This document shows, piece after piece, positions 19,951 to 29,819 of a stretch of DNA of 64,000 bases. The notes under the pieces are model-generated. The model was not told the origin of the DNA, made no database searches, and worked only from the letters and a program-made list of their open reading frames with translations. How positions within the stretch are numbered: position 1 is the stretch's first letter; each line of letters opens with the position of its first letter. A program made the translations under genes and the position numbers. The stretch lies in assembly GCF_024158605.1 (NCBI RefSeq), contig NZ_JAMZGM010000005.1:1-64000 (forward strand), in the 5' to 3' direction. Origin of the DNA: Sebaldella sp. S0638 (GTDB lineage: Bacteria; Fusobacteriota; Fusobacteriia; Fusobacteriales; Leptotrichiaceae).

Positions 19951-20380
19951 ACACCTCCGTTAAATATGATATTTAATAACAAATGTTATTTAAGTGATTA
20001 TACATGATATAATCCCAGATATCAAGTATATTAAATATCAGGAAATATTACAGCAAAAGATAAAAGTTTTATCATAAAACTTCCTCGGACAGAATCAGCA
20101 GTTAAAACAGAATGATTATACTACAGCGGATTAGAGTATTAATTTTATTTTTATACACAAAATATGTAAAATAAATAAAGTTTATATAAAAAAAACCACA
20201 GTAAAAATTTTTCATAAAACTTGCAAATATTCAAAAAATGAAATAAAATGATATATGAAATTTCTAATATTCTGACATCAAGAACAGTGAAGCAGAATTT
20301 TGTATGTTAATGAAAAATAAGAGATATCAGGATTTTGATAAATTAATAAAAAAGTTAACTGTACCGGAAAGGATAAAATA
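19951..20380. other. Divergent promoter region between yhdT-panF and coaBC
   Basis: A 430-base A/T-rich non-coding stretch. Near 19970-20040 it holds a cluster of TTAAATATGATATTTAA-like palindromes (19964-19980) and ATATCA/TTAAATATCA repeats that could be operator half-sites for the yhdT side. No RNA structure or frame was seen. Confidence 0.35.
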
Positions 20381-21565
20381 ATGAAAAATATCTTAATCGG
20401 GGTAAGCGGAGGTATTGCAGCCTATAAAGCTGCAAATATAGTTTCAGGTTTGAGAAAAAGGGGATATGACGTAAAAGTAGTAATGACAGAAAATGCAGCT
20501 AAAATAATAACACCGCTAGCGTTTGAATCATTATCGAAACATGATGTGGCAGTGGATATGTGGGAAAGAAATTTTAATGTAAATGTAGAGCATATTGCAC
20601 TTGCCGACTGGGCTGATATTATACTGGTGGCACCTGCCACATATAATATAGTGGGAAAGGTGGCAGGAGGTATCGCTGATGATATGCTTTCCACTGTTAT
20701 TTCAGCATTTAATAAAACTGTTTATTTTGCGTTGGCAATGAATGTGAGAATGTATGAAAATCCAATACTGGCTGAAAATATAGAAAAATTAAAAAAATAC
20801 GGATATAAATTTATAGAAGCAGATGAAGGTCTTCTGGCTTGTAATGTAACTGCCAAAGGCAGACTGAAAAATGAGCAGGAGATCATAGAAATAATTTCAC
20901 AGGAGATGGAAGGGGCAGAAAAACGTGATGATTATAAACCGCTGGCAGGTAAAAAAGTATTGATAACAGCAGGAAGAACAGAGGAACCATTAGACCCTAT
21001 AAGATATTTTTCAAACAGATCTACAGGTAAAATGGGATATGCTCTTGGAGAAGAAGCAGAAAAACTGGGAGCCGAAGTCATGATTGTAAGCGGGCCTGTG
21101 AGTATAAATAAGCCTGAATGTGTGAATGTAATAGAGGTAAGAACAGCGGAAGAGATGTATAAAGAAGTAATGAAGCATGAAGCAGAACAGAATATTATTA
21201 TTGCCGCGGCAGCAGTGGCTGATTACAGACCTGAATACACAGCAGATAAAAAGATAAAGAAGAGCGACACATTAACGGTTAATTTTGTGAGAAATAAAGA
21301 TATCCTGCTGGAGCTGGGAAAAATAAAGAAAGACAAAATTCTTGTTGGTTTTGCTGCAGAAAGTGAAAATCTAACTGAAAATGCAAAAGAAAAACTTCAG
21401 AAAAAAAATCTGGATATGATTGTGGCGAATTCTGTGGATAATTTTGGAACTGACGATAATAAAATTACAATAATAGGAAAAGATTTTGAGACAGATTTTG
21501 AAAAGATGGAAAAAATGAAAGCAGCAAAAGAGATATGGAAAACTATCAAAGAAAGATTATTATAA
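20381..21565 (+). CDS. coaBC: Bifunctional phosphopantothenoylcysteine decarboxylase/synthase
   Basis: 394 residues. The N-terminal flavoprotein decarboxylase (CoaC, about 1-180) starts 'ILIGVSGGIAAYKAANI', has the catalytic His in 'VEHIALADWAD' and the Cys loop 'EGLLACNVTAKGRL'. The C-terminal CoaB ligase (about 188-394) shows 'KVLITAGRTEEPLDPIRYFSNRSTGKMGYALGEEA', 'AAAVADYRP' and 'KIKKS'. It condenses 4'-phosphopantothenate with cysteine and decarboxylates the product, on the path to coenzyme A. The usual PxMNxxM motif reads LAMNVRM, with the Pro replaced. Cytosolic. It lies opposite the pantothenate symporter and ends with its own terminator. Confidence 0.95.
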   Translation: MKNILIGVSGGIAAYKAANIVSGLRKRGYDVKVVMTENAAKIITPLAFESLSKHDVAVDMWERNFNVNVEHIALADWADIILVAPATYNIVGKVAGGIADDMLSTVISAFNKTVYFALAMNVRMYENPILAENIEKLKKYGYKFIEADEGLLACNVTAKGRLKNEQEIIEIISQEMEGAEKRDDYKPLAGKKVLITAGRTEEPLDPIRYFSNRSTGKMGYALGEEAEKLGAEVMIVSGPVSINKPECVNVIEVRTAEEMYKEVMKHEAEQNIIIAAAAVADYRPEYTADKKIKKSDTLTVNFVRNKDILLELGKIKKDKILVGFAAESENLTENAKEKLQKKNLDMIVANSVDNFGTDDNKITIIGKDFETDFEKMEKMKAAKEIWKTIKERLL

Positions 21566-21581
21566 AATCATAAAATAAAAA

Positions 21582-21617
21582 TGTTACTTCCGTCTGATGC
21601 ACGGAAGTAACTTTTTT
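21582..21617 (+). terminator. Intrinsic terminator of coaBC
   Basis: GTTACTTCCGT/ACGGAAGTAAC perfect 11-bp stem (21583-21593 with 21601-21611) and T6. Confidence 0.95.
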
Positions 21618-22365
21618 GATATTATCTATTATTCTAAGAAGGGGCTTAAGCAGCAGTCTTTTTATAAACTGCACTTACAAACCGAATACAATCTATTTTA
21701 AAAATCATTATGCTTATGTTACAATTCATTTTGTAAAACCGTTATTTTATTCCTTAAGTGCTGTGACTATAATTATTTATAGAATACAACTCTAATAAAT
21801 TAAATATGTCTAACTAAACAGTTTATTTTTATTTATTTAAAGTTTCCTGCAAGTGGCGGTTTTATAATTATATATTATGATGAAATTCTGAAGGTATAAT
21901 GCGGGTTTTATTACATATCAAAATTTAAAAATATTGCTAAAAACTTTTATTCCACTACAAATGTTTACTTTAATATACTGATCGCTATAAAAAATAATAC
22001 TAGATAAGTTAATATTTTAATTTTTAAGATTATAACAGATTAAAGCAAAAAAATCCGGCAGTTTTTATGGTTTGACAAAAATCAGCAGCATATGATTTTA
22101 AAGCAAATTGAAACAAAAAAATGTAAATATTAATACTATTTATTATATAAACATAATATTTTTATAACATTAAATATTATAAAACTATATTATATAAAAC
22201 ACTAAAATTGAAACTGAATTACTAAAAAAATGTTTTTATAAATAAAATCATTACAAACTGCTTTTTGCTTTTAATATAATCCGTTATATAGTGTTACATT
22301 TTACCAGAAGGCAGTTAAAATCAAAACTTTTGTTTCAAAGTACTCCTTTCTCTAAAATTTTTTAG
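21618..22365. other. Non-coding A/T-rich stretch left of the recombination sites
   Basis: No reading frame of note on either strand and no tRNA-like structure. The only notable element is a 16-base exact copy of the core of the recombination sites described at 22366, found at 21864-21879. Confidence 0.5.
21864..21879. repeat. Third, degenerate copy of the dif-like core
   Basis: ATAATTATATATTATG is identical to the central 16 bases of the site at 22366-22391. The outer arms differ (GGTTTT on the left, ATGAAA on the right), so only the right arm keeps a TTATG-plus-A/T pattern. In such A/T-rich DNA a chance match of 16 bases is unlikely but not impossible. Confidence 0.4.
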
Positions 22366-22391
22366 GTTAACATAATTATATATTATGTTAA
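22366..22391 (+). repeat. Left inverted, dif-like recombination site (IRL)
   Basis: A 26-bp near-palindrome with arms GTTAACATAA and TTATGTTAA around an asymmetric A/T centre (TTATATA). Its reverse complement is found without mismatch at 22603-22628. The arm TTATGTTAA is the same as the conserved half-site of bacterial dif sequences, the substrate of Xer-type tyrosine recombinases, and a recombinase gene begins 490 bases downstream. Confidence 0.75.
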
Positions 22392-22412
22392 TCTAAGCAA
22401 AGGAATTAATAC

Positions 22413-22442
22413 TTGACAAATTAAATGATAAAATTATACAAT
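22413..22442 (+). promoter_or_regulatory. Promoter inside the potentially invertible segment
   Basis: TTGACA (22413-22418) with TATACA (22435-22440, 16-base spacer) or TACAAT (22437-22442, 18-base spacer). It currently reads rightward toward the recombinase gene. A weak hairpin (CCTTAA/TTAGGG near 22564-22578) followed by T-rich DNA may limit read-through. Confidence 0.5.
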
Positions 22443-22602
22443 ATTGTAGATATAAAAAGTTTTGATTTTTGGATTGATATTTTTGGTAAAAGTTTATAAA
22501 TTAACAAATGAGTATAATTGCAAAACAATTAAAAAGTATAGTTGATAAGCTAGAAATATTTTTCCTTAAAATTTAGGGCTTTTTATTTTTTATCTAAATG
22601 AG

Positions 22603-22628
22603 TTAACATAATATATAATTATGTTAAC
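22603..22628 (-). repeat. Right inverted, dif-like recombination site (IRR)
   Basis: Exact inverted copy of the 26-bp site at 22366-22391; the centre reads TATATAA here against TTATATA there, so the two sites are in opposite orientation and bracket 211 bp. A TATAAT box at 22647-22652 lies 17 bases beyond TTAACT (22624-22629), so a second promoter would have its -35 inside this site. Confidence 0.75.
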
Positions 22629-22879
22629 TATTTTGTAGTTTTGTGTTATAATCATAAAATAAGGCTTTAGAGAAAATATTAATCAATTAATACTAAAAAA
22701 AGTTTTTTCTCAAAAAACAAGGAAAAAATTTCTGAAACTATTTAAATTAAAGAGTTTGAAATACTTTTTACGGGTATAAAGTTTTTCAAAATAATATGGA
22801 ATAAAATAATTATAATAGTGTAATCTGAGTTAAACAATTTTAATTATGAAAATAACACAATAGCAAGGGATAAAAAATT

Positions 22880-23671
22880 ATGGATAAAATTATTGAAGAT
22901 TATAAAATAACCCTTCAGAGGAAATTTTTTTCACAGACTACTATTAACGCCTATATAACAGATATTACAAAATTTTTAGAATTTCTCCCGGAACAGAATC
23001 TGGAAGTGATTCCAATAGAAATAATGAATTACAGAAAATATATGAAAGAGAATTATAAAGTCAGCACTGTAAACAGGAAAATAACAACCCTGAATAATTT
23101 TTTCAGGAGTCTGGATATAGATGTGAGATTAAAAGTGGAGAGAGTGCATAAAAGGAGAATTAAAGATGATTTTCTCACAGATAAGGAGTATAGAAGGCTG
23201 CTGAAATTTGCTATTAACGAAAAAATCAGGATAACTATGATAATTCTGGCAAATACCGGAGTAAGGGTGTCAGAACTAAAGTATATTCAGGTGGAAAATC
23301 TTAAAACAGGCGTGGTAGAAATAGAAAATAAAGGAAAAATAAGAACTATAATACTTTCAAAAAATCTGATAAATACACTAAAAAAATATTGCAGGGAGTA
23401 TAATATAAAAAAGGGAAGCATAATCGGAGTAAGCAGAATATATGTACACAATTCGCTGAAACGAAGTGCTGCCAATGCCCGGGGCGGATTAAGGAAAAGC
23501 AAGGTACATGCACATGCCTTCAGACATTTATTCGCAGTGCAGTTTTTGAAAAAGAATAATAATATAGCGGCACTCGCAGATATACTGGGTCATTCATCGC
23601 TGGAGACCACACGGATATACACAAGTCTGAATAAAAGACAGTTTCAGGAGATGCTGGAGGATATAATATAA
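22880..23671 (+). CDS. Tyrosine recombinase/integrase (Xer-like)
   Basis: 263 residues. The N-terminal SAM-like core-binding domain is at 1-85 ('SQTTINAYITDITKFLEFL', 'STVNRKITTLNNFFR'). The catalytic domain is at 95-263, with all key residues visible: Arg129 (NTGVRVSEL), a Lys near 153 in the beta-hairpin, His212 and Arg215 (HAFRHLFA), His238 (LGHSS) and Tyr247 (RIYTSL). It is therefore probably active. It is shorter than XerC/XerD (about 300 residues) and resembles stand-alone recombinases. The two inverted dif-like sites upstream are the obvious substrates. The ribosome site AAGGGA precedes ATG 22880, and a terminator follows. Roles in DNA inversion, dimer resolution or element mobility are all possible. 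Confidence 0.9.
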   Translation: MDKIIEDYKITLQRKFFSQTTINAYITDITKFLEFLPEQNLEVIPIEIMNYRKYMKENYKVSTVNRKITTLNNFFRSLDIDVRLKVERVHKRRIKDDFLTDKEYRRLLKFAINEKIRITMIILANTGVRVSELKYIQVENLKTGVVEIENKGKIRTIILSKNLINTLKKYCREYNIKKGSIIGVSRIYVHNSLKRSAANARGGLRKSKVHAHAFRHLFAVQFLKKNNNIAALADILGHSSLETTRIYTSLNKRQFQEMLEDII

Positions 23672-23750
23672 AAATATAAACAGACAGGAAATATCGAACA
23701 GGATGTTTTTATATTAGATCTGAGAGTACAAAAAACTAAATATAATATAA

Positions 23751-23781
23751 AACAACGGTTTTCGTATACTGTTGTTTTTTA
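23751..23781 (+). terminator. Intrinsic terminator of the recombinase gene
   Basis: AACAACGGT/ACTGTTGTT stem with one mismatch and T6. Confidence 0.75.
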
Positions 23782-23785
23782 TTTT

Positions 23786-23835
23786 CCAAAATAAAATCAC
23801 CCGGCTTGATCTGAGATCAAAGGCACAGGTGATCT
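23786..23835 (-). terminator. Intrinsic terminator of the alcohol dehydrogenase gene
   Basis: ATCACC(C)G/C(A)GGTGAT outer stem and TTGATCT/AGATCAA inner stem, followed on the minus strand by TTTATTTT. Confidence 0.65.
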
Positions 23836-23841
23836 GATTTA

Positions 23842-25020
23842 TTATAAAGAATTTTTTAGTATTTCAAGTACATCTTTTTCGCCGATCATGTGATAGTAGC
23901 CAAGTGTACCGTTTCTTGCAGCACCTTTAGCCATAATATCAATCTTGGAAGCATCCACATTTTCCTCCTGAAGTTTCGACGGCATATCCAGTGAATTAAA
24001 GAAAGCTCTTAATTTTTCTATTGTCTCATATGCAGCTGCCTTATCATCACTGCTTGCAACATTAAATACATTTTTCCCGAGATTCAGGAACTTTGTAAGA
24101 GGAAGCGATTCTTCTATATCCTTGTCCAGATAATATTTCAGAACATTCGGAAAAAGTATGGCAAGTCCTGCACCGTGAGTAATATCATAGATAGCGCTGA
24201 CTTCATGTTCAATACCGTGTGAAGCCCAGTCGCCATGTTTTTTACCATATGTAACCAGATTATTAAGAGCAAGAGAGCTTGTCCACATGAGGTTAGCTCT
24301 GGCATCATAATTATCAGGCTCTAAAATGGCCGTTTTGGCATAATTAATGACATTTATCATCATAGCTTCAGTTAGTCTGTCCGGAAGCCCTTCGTCGTTA
24401 TGTGACGTAAAATACTGCTCTAGAAGGTGGCTTACGATGTCAGTAGCGCCTGCTGCAGTCTGATACTTTGATACTGTAAATGTAAGTGTCGGATCTTCAA
24501 ATGTGAAAGCCGGTACAAGAAGAGGATGACCAAAAGCCAGTTTTTCCTGTGTTTCCTCATTTGAAATAACAGCGCCGCCATTCATCTCCGAACCTGTAGC
24601 AGCGAGAGTCAGTATAGAACCTATAGGGAGAACGTTTCTTACTTTTGCCTTTCCTATGAGAAAATCCCACGGGTCTCCTGTATATCCCACGCCAGCTGAA
24701 ATAGCCTTGGCACAGTCAATAACACTTCCGCCTCCGACAGCAAGGATAAAATCAAGGTCATTTTCCTTTATTATTCTGATCCCTTCTCTAACACTTGATA
24801 TGCTGGGATTAGGTTTTACCCCTGAAAGTTCTTTGAAAAATATATTTTTATCATTTAAAAGTGTAACAATTTTATCGTATAATCCGGTTTTTTTTATACT
24901 ATCTTTTCCATATAAAAACAAAACCCTTTTTCCATGAAGAAGGATTTCTTTTGGAAGTCTTTCTAATTCGTCTTTTCCGAAAATTATTTTAGTCGGAATA
25001 TTGTAAGTGAAGTTAAGCAT
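23842..25020 (-). CDS. Iron-containing alcohol dehydrogenase (BdhA/YqhD type)
   Basis: 392 residues with the group III alcohol dehydrogenase layout. The N-terminal Rossmann part has 'GKRVLFLYGKDSIKKTGLYDKI' and 'FILAVGGGSVIDCAKAIS'. The helical metal-binding half carries the ligands Asp and His in 'ATDIVSHLLEQY' and two His in 'HGIEHEVSAIYDITHGAGLAIL'. It is closest to NADPH-dependent butanol dehydrogenase/YqhD-like aldehyde reductases, which reduce aldehydes to alcohols. Cytosolic, probably for redox balance in fermentation or aldehyde detoxification. ATG 25020 sits behind AGGAGGTAAC. Monocistronic. Confidence 0.92.
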   Translation of the reverse strand: MLNFTYNIPTKIIFGKDELERLPKEILLHGKRVLFLYGKDSIKKTGLYDKIVTLLNDKNIFFKELSGVKPNPSISSVREGIRIIKENDLDFILAVGGGSVIDCAKAISAGVGYTGDPWDFLIGKAKVRNVLPIGSILTLAATGSEMNGGAVISNEETQEKLAFGHPLLVPAFTFEDPTLTFTVSKYQTAAGATDIVSHLLEQYFTSHNDEGLPDRLTEAMMINVINYAKTAILEPDNYDARANLMWTSSLALNNLVTYGKKHGDWASHGIEHEVSAIYDITHGAGLAILFPNVLKYYLDKDIEESLPLTKFLNLGKNVFNVASSDDKAAAYETIEKLRAFFNSLDMPSKLQEENVDASKIDIMAKGAARNGTLGYYHMIGEKDVLEILKNSL

Positions 25021-25325
25021 TTGTTACCTCCTGTTAGTCTTTATTATAATATAAAATTATAACATATAAAAGGCAAAATGTGTACAAAAGTATCTTTAAA
25101 GTGTACTAAAAAGTATACAGATAAAATAAAAACAGGATAAAGCCGGAAAACAGCTGAGATAACAGGTATTTTAAAGAGGAATTCAGAAATATTAAATAAA
25201 TAAAAGCATTTATACAGCAAGAATGGTTGAAAATTATATGAAATAAAGTTATAATCATAGGGTACATATGTAACAGGGGGAGTATTCACCTGATACAAAC
25301 AGTTAATACAGAAAGGAAGGGAGTA
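25021..25325. other. Divergent control region of the dehydrogenase and DUF2145 genes
   Basis: Non-coding. A TATAAT on the minus strand about 40 bases before the dehydrogenase ATG has a TTGTAC 20 bases upstream, a long spacer of the kind used by MerR-type activators. Two imperfect direct repeats, GTGTACAAAAGTAT and GTGTACTAAAAAGTAT (about 25080-25117), lie in the same place and could be regulator sites. Confidence 0.35.
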
Positions 25326-26081
25326 TTGAAGTATCTAAAGTTAATTTTTTTATATTTTCTTGTTTGTTTTTCGGCAATGTCAAGCAGTAATGCATGCAGA
25401 ACAGAAAAAATGGACAGGGAAACTGCATTGAGAACAATGAAACTATATGGCAGAGTAATGGAGTATCTCGAAGAAAACAGTGTAGAAATGGCATTTATTG
25501 GAAGAAAAGGACTGGAAAACAAATATGTAGAGTATACGCATATGGGAATTCTCTGGAAAGATGGTAATGACTGGAAAGTGACTGATCTCCTGCAACCTTG
25601 TGAAGGAAAAAATCCTGTGCTTTATGATGAAGGAGTAGCGGAATTCTTCATGTATTCGAAGGTTTCCACTGTGAAACTTCTGATTCCTTCGGGAAAAACA
25701 CAGAGTGAAATAAAAGAAATATTTCAGAATAAGGAAGCAGATATGTTTCTGGGAGAAAAATATAACCTTATTTCTAATGTATGGGAAGTAAAATATCAGA
25801 ACTGTACACAGTATATATTGGAAGTATATTCATATTTGAAATCAGGAAAACAGTTTACTACAAGGGAAGAAGCAGTGAGGTGGTACAGAGAAAACGGATA
25901 CAAGCCAGAAAAGCTAAATGTATCAGTAGTAATAAGAAACATAGCACGAATGCACAAACATGTGGCACTGGACGACAGAAAAAACGGTAAAAATCTTGAG
26001 ATTTCCACAGTAGATGCAAACTTCGATTTCATAAAAAGGTTTGAACCAAATGCAGTGGAAAAAGTATTTACAGGGGAGTAA
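25326..26081 (+). CDS. DUF2145-family exported protein
   Basis: 251 residues. The start is a TTG at 25326 with an excellent AAGGAAGGGAG site. A signal peptide (LKLIFLYFLVCFSAMSSSNA) is followed by the DUF2145 pattern 'FIGRKGLENKYVEYTHMGILWKDGNDWKVTDLLQPCEG', 'LYDEGVAEFFMYS' and 'NLISNVWEVKYQNCTQYILEV'. DUF2145 is related to the permuted NlpC/P60 (papain-like) group, so the His in YTHMGI and the Cys in YQNCTQ may form a catalytic pair; that is inference. It acts outside the inner membrane. The small exported protein at 26087 follows immediately. Confidence 0.75.
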   Translation: MKYLKLIFLYFLVCFSAMSSSNACRTEKMDRETALRTMKLYGRVMEYLEENSVEMAFIGRKGLENKYVEYTHMGILWKDGNDWKVTDLLQPCEGKNPVLYDEGVAEFFMYSKVSTVKLLIPSGKTQSEIKEIFQNKEADMFLGEKYNLISNVWEVKYQNCTQYILEVYSYLKSGKQFTTREEAVRWYRENGYKPEKLNVSVVIRNIARMHKHVALDDRKNGKNLEISTVDANFDFIKRFEPNAVEKVFTGE

Positions 26082-26086
26082 ATCAT

Positions 26087-26449
26087 ATGAAAAACAGGGT
26101 ATTTAAAACAGCAGTATTAATATTTATTCTGTCGGGAACAGCAGTTTTTTCAAATATAATTAATGAAAAATTAGATAGTTCCCGGATGGTACTTACATTT
26201 CCGTTTGTACTAATGGCGAGACCGTTTGTCATGAGCAGCGGAACAGAATACGAAATTCTGGGTTCTCTTCTTGAAAATGAAGATATAAAGTCTGCTTTGG
26301 CAGCACAGGGAGTAAAGGAAACCGACAAACTCACGGCAGATGAAACAGAATACGGAGTTTTTATTTCAAAAAATAATAAAATTCTGCTGTTTGTAACAAG
26401 TGATGAAGAAAATTTAAAGATTTTCGGAAAAATGAAAAGAGAGAAATAA
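26087..26449 (+). CDS. Small exported hypothetical protein
   Basis: 120 residues with a signal peptide (VFKTAVLIFILSGTAVFSN). The rest has no recognised motif: a hydrophobic stretch 'MVLTFPFVLMARPFVM', then an acidic helical part. It begins 5 bases after the DUF2145 stop (GGGGAG site), so the two are surely one operon and may act together in the envelope. The groESL promoter follows 60 bases after its stop. Confidence 0.55.
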   Translation: MKNRVFKTAVLIFILSGTAVFSNIINEKLDSSRMVLTFPFVLMARPFVMSSGTEYEILGSLLENEDIKSALAAQGVKETDKLTADETEYGVFISKNNKILLFVTSDEENLKIFGKMKREK

Positions 26450-26476
26450 AAATTTGTAAAATATTCAAAAAAGTAC

Positions 26477-26507
26477 TTGAAAAAAATAAAAAAATGTATT
26501 ATTATAT
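26477..26507 (+). promoter_or_regulatory. Probable groESL promoter
   Basis: TTGAAA (26477-26482) and a TATTATTATAT -10 region ending about 26507, immediately before the CIRCE element. The exact -10 hexamer cannot be fixed. Confidence 0.5.
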
Positions 26508-26509
26508 TT

Positions 26510-26536
26510 TTAGCACTCTAAGTAAGTGAGTGCTAA
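26510..26536. promoter_or_regulatory. CIRCE element (HrcA operator)
   Basis: TTAGCACTC, nine bases, GAGTGCTAA: a perfect match to the CIRCE consensus. It lies between the -10 region and the groES ribosome site, so HrcA should repress groESL here until heat or misfolding stress. Confidence 0.97.
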
Positions 26537-26566
26537 AAAGAAAAAACTATGATAAGGAGGGTTAAC

Positions 26567-28472
<1,906 letters not shown>

Positions 28473-28480
28473 TAAAAGAA

Positions 28481-28514
28481 AAATGATGACTGTGAAAGCA
28501 GTCATCATTTTTTC
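28481..28514 (+). terminator. Intrinsic terminator of groESL
   Basis: AAATGATGACTG/CAGTCATCATTT stem and T-rich tail; the hairpin also overlaps the last codons of the minus-strand Rep gene. Confidence 0.9.
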
Positions 28515-29602
28515 TTAAATATTTTTATGCTTTTTTCTCCGTCATCAAAGTACTGTGCCTGAATTTTCAGGATATCATCTTCATATTCAAAGTTCTGATT
28601 TCTGTAGATAGTGGATATATCATTCCACATAAATAAAAATGAATTATTTAATGCATAGGAATTTTCAAATATTAATGATTTATACTGGTTAAAGGAGTCG
28701 ATTTTTGTGATATTTGTAATAAGTGTATATTGATTTTGATATTTTGATATATTTCCTTCCATTTTATCTATGAAGTAGGACTCAAATGTAATATCAGTAC
28801 CTTTATATCCGTTTTCATATTCGGAAAGCATCTTTTTGATTACTTCAAGAAATTCTTCATATGATATGGAATTCATACCAAAAAGAATTTGGTTAAAAAG
28901 AGTTTCATATCTGTCAACCACATCAAAATATCTCAATATATTATTTATTTTTTCAAATTTACTCTCTGTAAGAGAAAAGAAATCAAATCCTGTAACTTTT
29001 GCATTTCTTTTATTGCTTTTCTTTACTTTATTGTAAAAAAACTTTGTCTGGGAGATTTTATTAATTTCATTTAATGACGGCTGTAATACATATTTTTCAA
29101 AGTCATAGATTCTTTTGTAGCTGTCTTTGAGGTGTAGAGTTTCTTTTAGTTTGTCTATTTCGATTTTTGTGTAAGGAAAGTCTGAAAGTTTGTTGAGTAA
29201 AAAATTATATAAATGTATAGAAGAAAATGAAGAAAATGAAAAAAATACATTTATATTTATTTCTGCTAAAAAGTGCTGTTTATTAAAAGTGTTTATAAAG
29301 TCACTGGAAAATGTAAGTTCTATTTTCTCATGATTGATAACCCGGTAAGCAGATATAATGGAAAAGCTTCCTAAATACTCTGATTTTGAGGTTATGATAT
29401 TGTAGCTAATGTTAAGGTTCTTAAAATCATTCAGAACATTAAAGATTTCATCATTTGAAAATAAGTTCGTTTTATTTTTCAGACTGACAATGGAACAATT
29501 AAAAATTTTCTGGTTTTTGAATTCATTATTGTCTAAAATGAATTTCATAATTTTTTTGTCATAGAAGTTAATTGTCCGATTTAGATCAAGAAAATTTATC
29601 AT
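28505..29602 (-). CDS. Rep_3-type initiator replication protein
   Basis: 365 residues. The central part is a tandem winged-helix initiator (Rep_3/RepB type): 'IELTFSSDFINTFNK', 'FSSFSSIHLYNFLLNKLSDFPYTKIEIDKLKETLHLKDSYKRIYDFEKYVLQPSLNEINK' and 'TKFFYNKVKKSNKRNAKVTGFDFF', which is the family order (strand, 'S..LY..L', helix 'Y....FK..VL..A..EIN', 'F.Y......R.V....F'). Such proteins bind iterons and start plasmid replication. Here it sits alone among chromosomal genes, which suggests a plasmid remnant or a domesticated DNA-binding regulator. The C-terminal 140 residues match nothing I know. Short inverted repeats lie upstream (29617-29675). Confidence 0.7.
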   Translation of the reverse strand: MINFLDLNRTINFYDKKIMKFILDNNEFKNQKIFNCSIVSLKNKTNLFSNDEIFNVLNDFKNLNISYNIITSKSEYLGSFSIISAYRVINHEKIELTFSSDFINTFNKQHFLAEININVFFSFSSFSSIHLYNFLLNKLSDFPYTKIEIDKLKETLHLKDSYKRIYDFEKYVLQPSLNEINKISQTKFFYNKVKKSNKRNAKVTGFDFFSLTESKFEKINNILRYFDVVDRYETLFNQILFGMNSISYEEFLEVIKKMLSEYENGYKGTDITFESYFIDKMEGNISKYQNQYTLITNITKIDSFNQYKSLIFENSYALNNSFLFMWNDISTIYRNQNFEYEDDILKIQAQYFDDGEKSIKIFKKK

Positions 29603-29745
29603 AATTTTATCACCTTTTTATAGACGAATACGAATATGGATAAATTCGTTCAATGCTATTATACTATATTTTAATAGTATTTGTAAAGTAAAATAAAAAA
29701 AACAGACGAAAGAACAAAATGTCTTATTGTATTAAAAGTAAAGGG

Positions 29746-29772
29746 GTAGTAAAATAATAGTAGTAAAATAAT
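29746..29772 (+). repeat. Tandem 13-bp direct repeat, possible operator
   Basis: GTAGTAAAATAAT occurs at 29746-29758 and again at 29760-29772, just before TATAAT at 29782-29787 of the PTS operon. A related GTAGTAATTTACTA palindrome appears on the minus strand at about 32909-32923, inside the same operon. Both could bind the operon's regulator, which is not in the window. Confidence 0.45.
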
Positions 29773-29819
29773 TACCCGCCGTTATAATAAATATATTTAA
29801 AAAGTGAAGGGGTGAAATA

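Noticed and set aside
22366-22628. The paired sites as the chromosome-dimer dif of the replication terminus
   Set aside because: The arms do look like dif, but there are two sites in inverted orientation, which a dimer-resolution site does not need. Most genes to the right (25-64 kb) lie on the plus strand, the opposite of what is expected just past a terminus. It remains a minor possibility.
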